Both the position numbers and the translations under genes were made by a program. From the NCBI RefSeq assembly GCF_027942865.1, contig NC_134515.1:33669449-33733448 (forward strand): a DNA stretch of 64,000 nt, read 5' to 3'. This document shows, one piece after another, positions 62,707-64,000 of this stretch. Within the stretch, counting starts at the first letter, position 1; every line of letters starts with the position of its first letter. The stretch comes from Odontesthes bonariensis. Its lineage: Eukaryota; Chordata; Actinopteri; Atheriniformes; Atherinopsidae. Under the pieces are notes generated by a model, which saw nothing but the letters and a program-made list of their open reading frames with translations, was not told where the DNA came from and did no database searches.

Positions 62707-62888
62707 TCTCTTCATATGAGGTGCATACTGGAACCTACCGCCAGCTGTTCCATCCTGAGCAACTGATAACTGTGGTATGAAATGCGCTATATAAATAAAG
62801 ATGCCTTGCCTTGATAACTGGCAAAGAGGTTGCTGCCAACAACTATGCCCATAGACACTACACTATTGGAAAAGAGATAACTGACCTG
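62707..62888 (+). pseudogene. Alpha-tubulin exon 3 pseudogene fragment
   Basis: Translates as [19 protein letters not shown], then, after an insertion, [20 protein letters not shown] and TDL, the exon-3 segment of alpha-tubulin with several substitutions. Sequence before it (GTCTC, TCTTCAT) resembles the end of intron 2 of gene 2 (AATGTCTCATTGTTTTCTCAG), with the acceptor AG lost. It is therefore a genomic duplicate, not a processed copy. Flanking exons are absent. Confidence 0.85.
62773..62811 (+). mobile_element. 39-bp LINE/SINE tail inserted in the tubulin pseudogene
   Basis: TGGTATGAAATGCGCTATAT, then AAATAAAGATGCCTTGCCT, flanked by direct repeats TGATAACTG (62764-62772 and 62812-62820). 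The GCCTTGCCT tail is the complement of the AAGGCAAGGCAA repeat end at 63612. Confidence 0.8.
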
Positions 62889-63600
62889 GGGGGTATTCCT
62901 AGAAGCTGGCTTAGCGGAAAGCCTGGCTTATTTAGCTACTTCTGGCTAAATTTAGCGAGAGTTCCGTTCCATAAAGGTGGCTTATTTGAACGCCCGCTGA
63001 GTAACCATGGTAGTTTATGCTGCTGAACTAGCCTGCAGGCTAAAGTTGAAGCTTAGCTTAGCTGCAACTCAAAAAATGTCCGAACGGCTGAAACGGACTC
63101 CGGAAAGAAATGTTCACCAAGAATTCTGCGCTCCCACAACTCATGTCTTGTCTAAAAAACGAAGCAAAAACTGTGGTCATCATATCACCACTTTCACTGT
63201 CTCGAAAAATCAATCAGTCGGTGCCAGTGCAACTAAAGAAACGCAACTATACACATGTGAGCATGAAATTAAATGAGAGAGAACATGGTATTCATTAAAA
63301 CTAATCAATACCTAACAAACATCCGATCTACACCCACGTAGGACCAGACTCAGAAAAATGGGGGACAGGTAATAATGTTAATAAAAATTATTTGTACAGT
63401 CAAGGACTGTACAAACAAGATATTAGATAAAACGCAGGAATTAAAACATCTTACCATATTAAAAATATGACCTCTGTCCTTTCAGGCTGCTGCTCCACAT
63501 TTACAGTAGCCGATAATGTAAAACAACCTACTGGCTGAAGTATTTGCATTAAGTTCATCATCTCCCTCAGGCTTCCCTAATGTTATCGGTGCACTACACT
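62889..63600. other. Probable transposon remnant and unassigned sequence
   Basis: Starts GGGGTATTCCTAGAAGCTGG and CTTAGCGGAAAGCC, which looks like a terminal repeat of a DNA transposon, and breaks the tubulin pseudogene at 62888. Short ORFs at 63007-63298 show no familiar motif. Confidence 0.35.
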
Positions 63601-63604
63601 GTGC

Positions 63605-63720
63605 CCATGTACGCATCCAAGGCAAGGCAATTTGTAGAGCACAATTCGTACACAAGGCAATTCAAAGTGCTTTACAGCTACATAAAATCACAAGAAGGCA
63701 ATAAAATCATTCCAAAAAAC
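63605..63720 (-). mobile_element. Common fish LINE 3' end (CAAGGCAAGGCAA type)
   Basis: CCAAGGCAAGGCAATTTGTA, then GCACAATTCGTACACAAGGC, AATTCAAAGTGCTTTACAGC and TACATAAAA, the reverse complement of a very frequent teleost retroelement 3' end. Confidence 0.65.
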
Positions 63721-64000
63721 AAAAAAAATCATTAATTAATTAATTTAAAAGTGAAGAGTGCAGATAAAATACTTTCAGGTGTCATATGCACATCTAAATA
63801 GAACTGTTTTCAGTCTGGATTTAAACATTGTCACATTGTCCAGGCCCCTGCTGGACCCGTGGAGGCTGACTATGTAAACCGAACATTTTTCCATATCCTA
63901 AATGTACAGGTACACTTCGGGATAATTGTCCATAGACTCTGAACTGGATTTCTCATTTTGAAAAATACCACATCAACCCCTTTGAGTAATGCTGAGCAAT
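63721..64000. other. No further feature recognised
   Basis: Possibly the continuation of the same repeat (CAGTCTGGATTTAAACATTG near 63812). Runs off the window. Confidence 0.35.

Overview
The window is vertebrate nuclear DNA, most probably from a teleost fish. It has spliced genes with consensus GT/AG introns, AATAAA signals and TATA promoters. It also has a dense load of fish-type mobile elements: Rex1/CR1-like, L1-Tx1 and L2 LINEs, hAT, Tc1 and TTAA-target MITEs, tRNA-derived SINEs and a sushi-like LTR element. Only four loci look like intact protein genes.

Layout. (1) 1-16.2 kb is a pile-up of mobile elements: a strand-skewed C-rich block, a Rex1-like LINE, an L1-Tx1 LINE, an L2 tail, an LTR element full of in-frame minisatellites, a THAP/hAT relic, a second L2 tail split by a Tc1 relic, and a LINE split by a hAT element. 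(2) 16.7-34.6 kb is a complete 12-exon pmel gene on the + strand (617 codons by my exon joins, all phases consistent). Its introns hold two TTAA-target MITEs, a hAT MITE, a LINE and a large array of an unfamiliar repeat. (3) 35.4-44.9 kb holds two four-exon alpha-tubulin genes of 451 aa each. They are head-to-head, nearly identical even in the 3'UTR, and form an inverted duplication. pmel and the first tubulin gene converge tail to tail. (4) 45-51.4 kb is again mobile elements: a hAT element with a LINE nested in it, both with target-site duplications, then a THAP-type element carrying a poly(A) retro-insert, then a hAT dimerisation exon. (5) 51.4-55.0 kb contains an intact intronless 522-codon ORF. 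It joins a FEN/XPG-like (PIN-fold) nuclease core to a C-terminal tesmin-type CXC zinc domain and lies between inverted repeats of about 125 bp. This is the best candidate for an under-described system. (6) 55.5-61.8 kb is a second, larger array of the repeat seen in pmel intron 3. (7) 61.8-64 kb holds tRNA-derived SINE-like elements, an alpha-tubulin exon-3 pseudogene broken by two dated insertions, and other repeat ends.

How it fits together. The host genes are independent: pmel builds melanosome fibrils and the tubulins build microtubules. Much of the rest can be read as insertion history, because many junctions keep target-site duplications. The array family carries a repeated motif matching the core CTCF consensus, so it might affect local chromatin. 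That is inference only.
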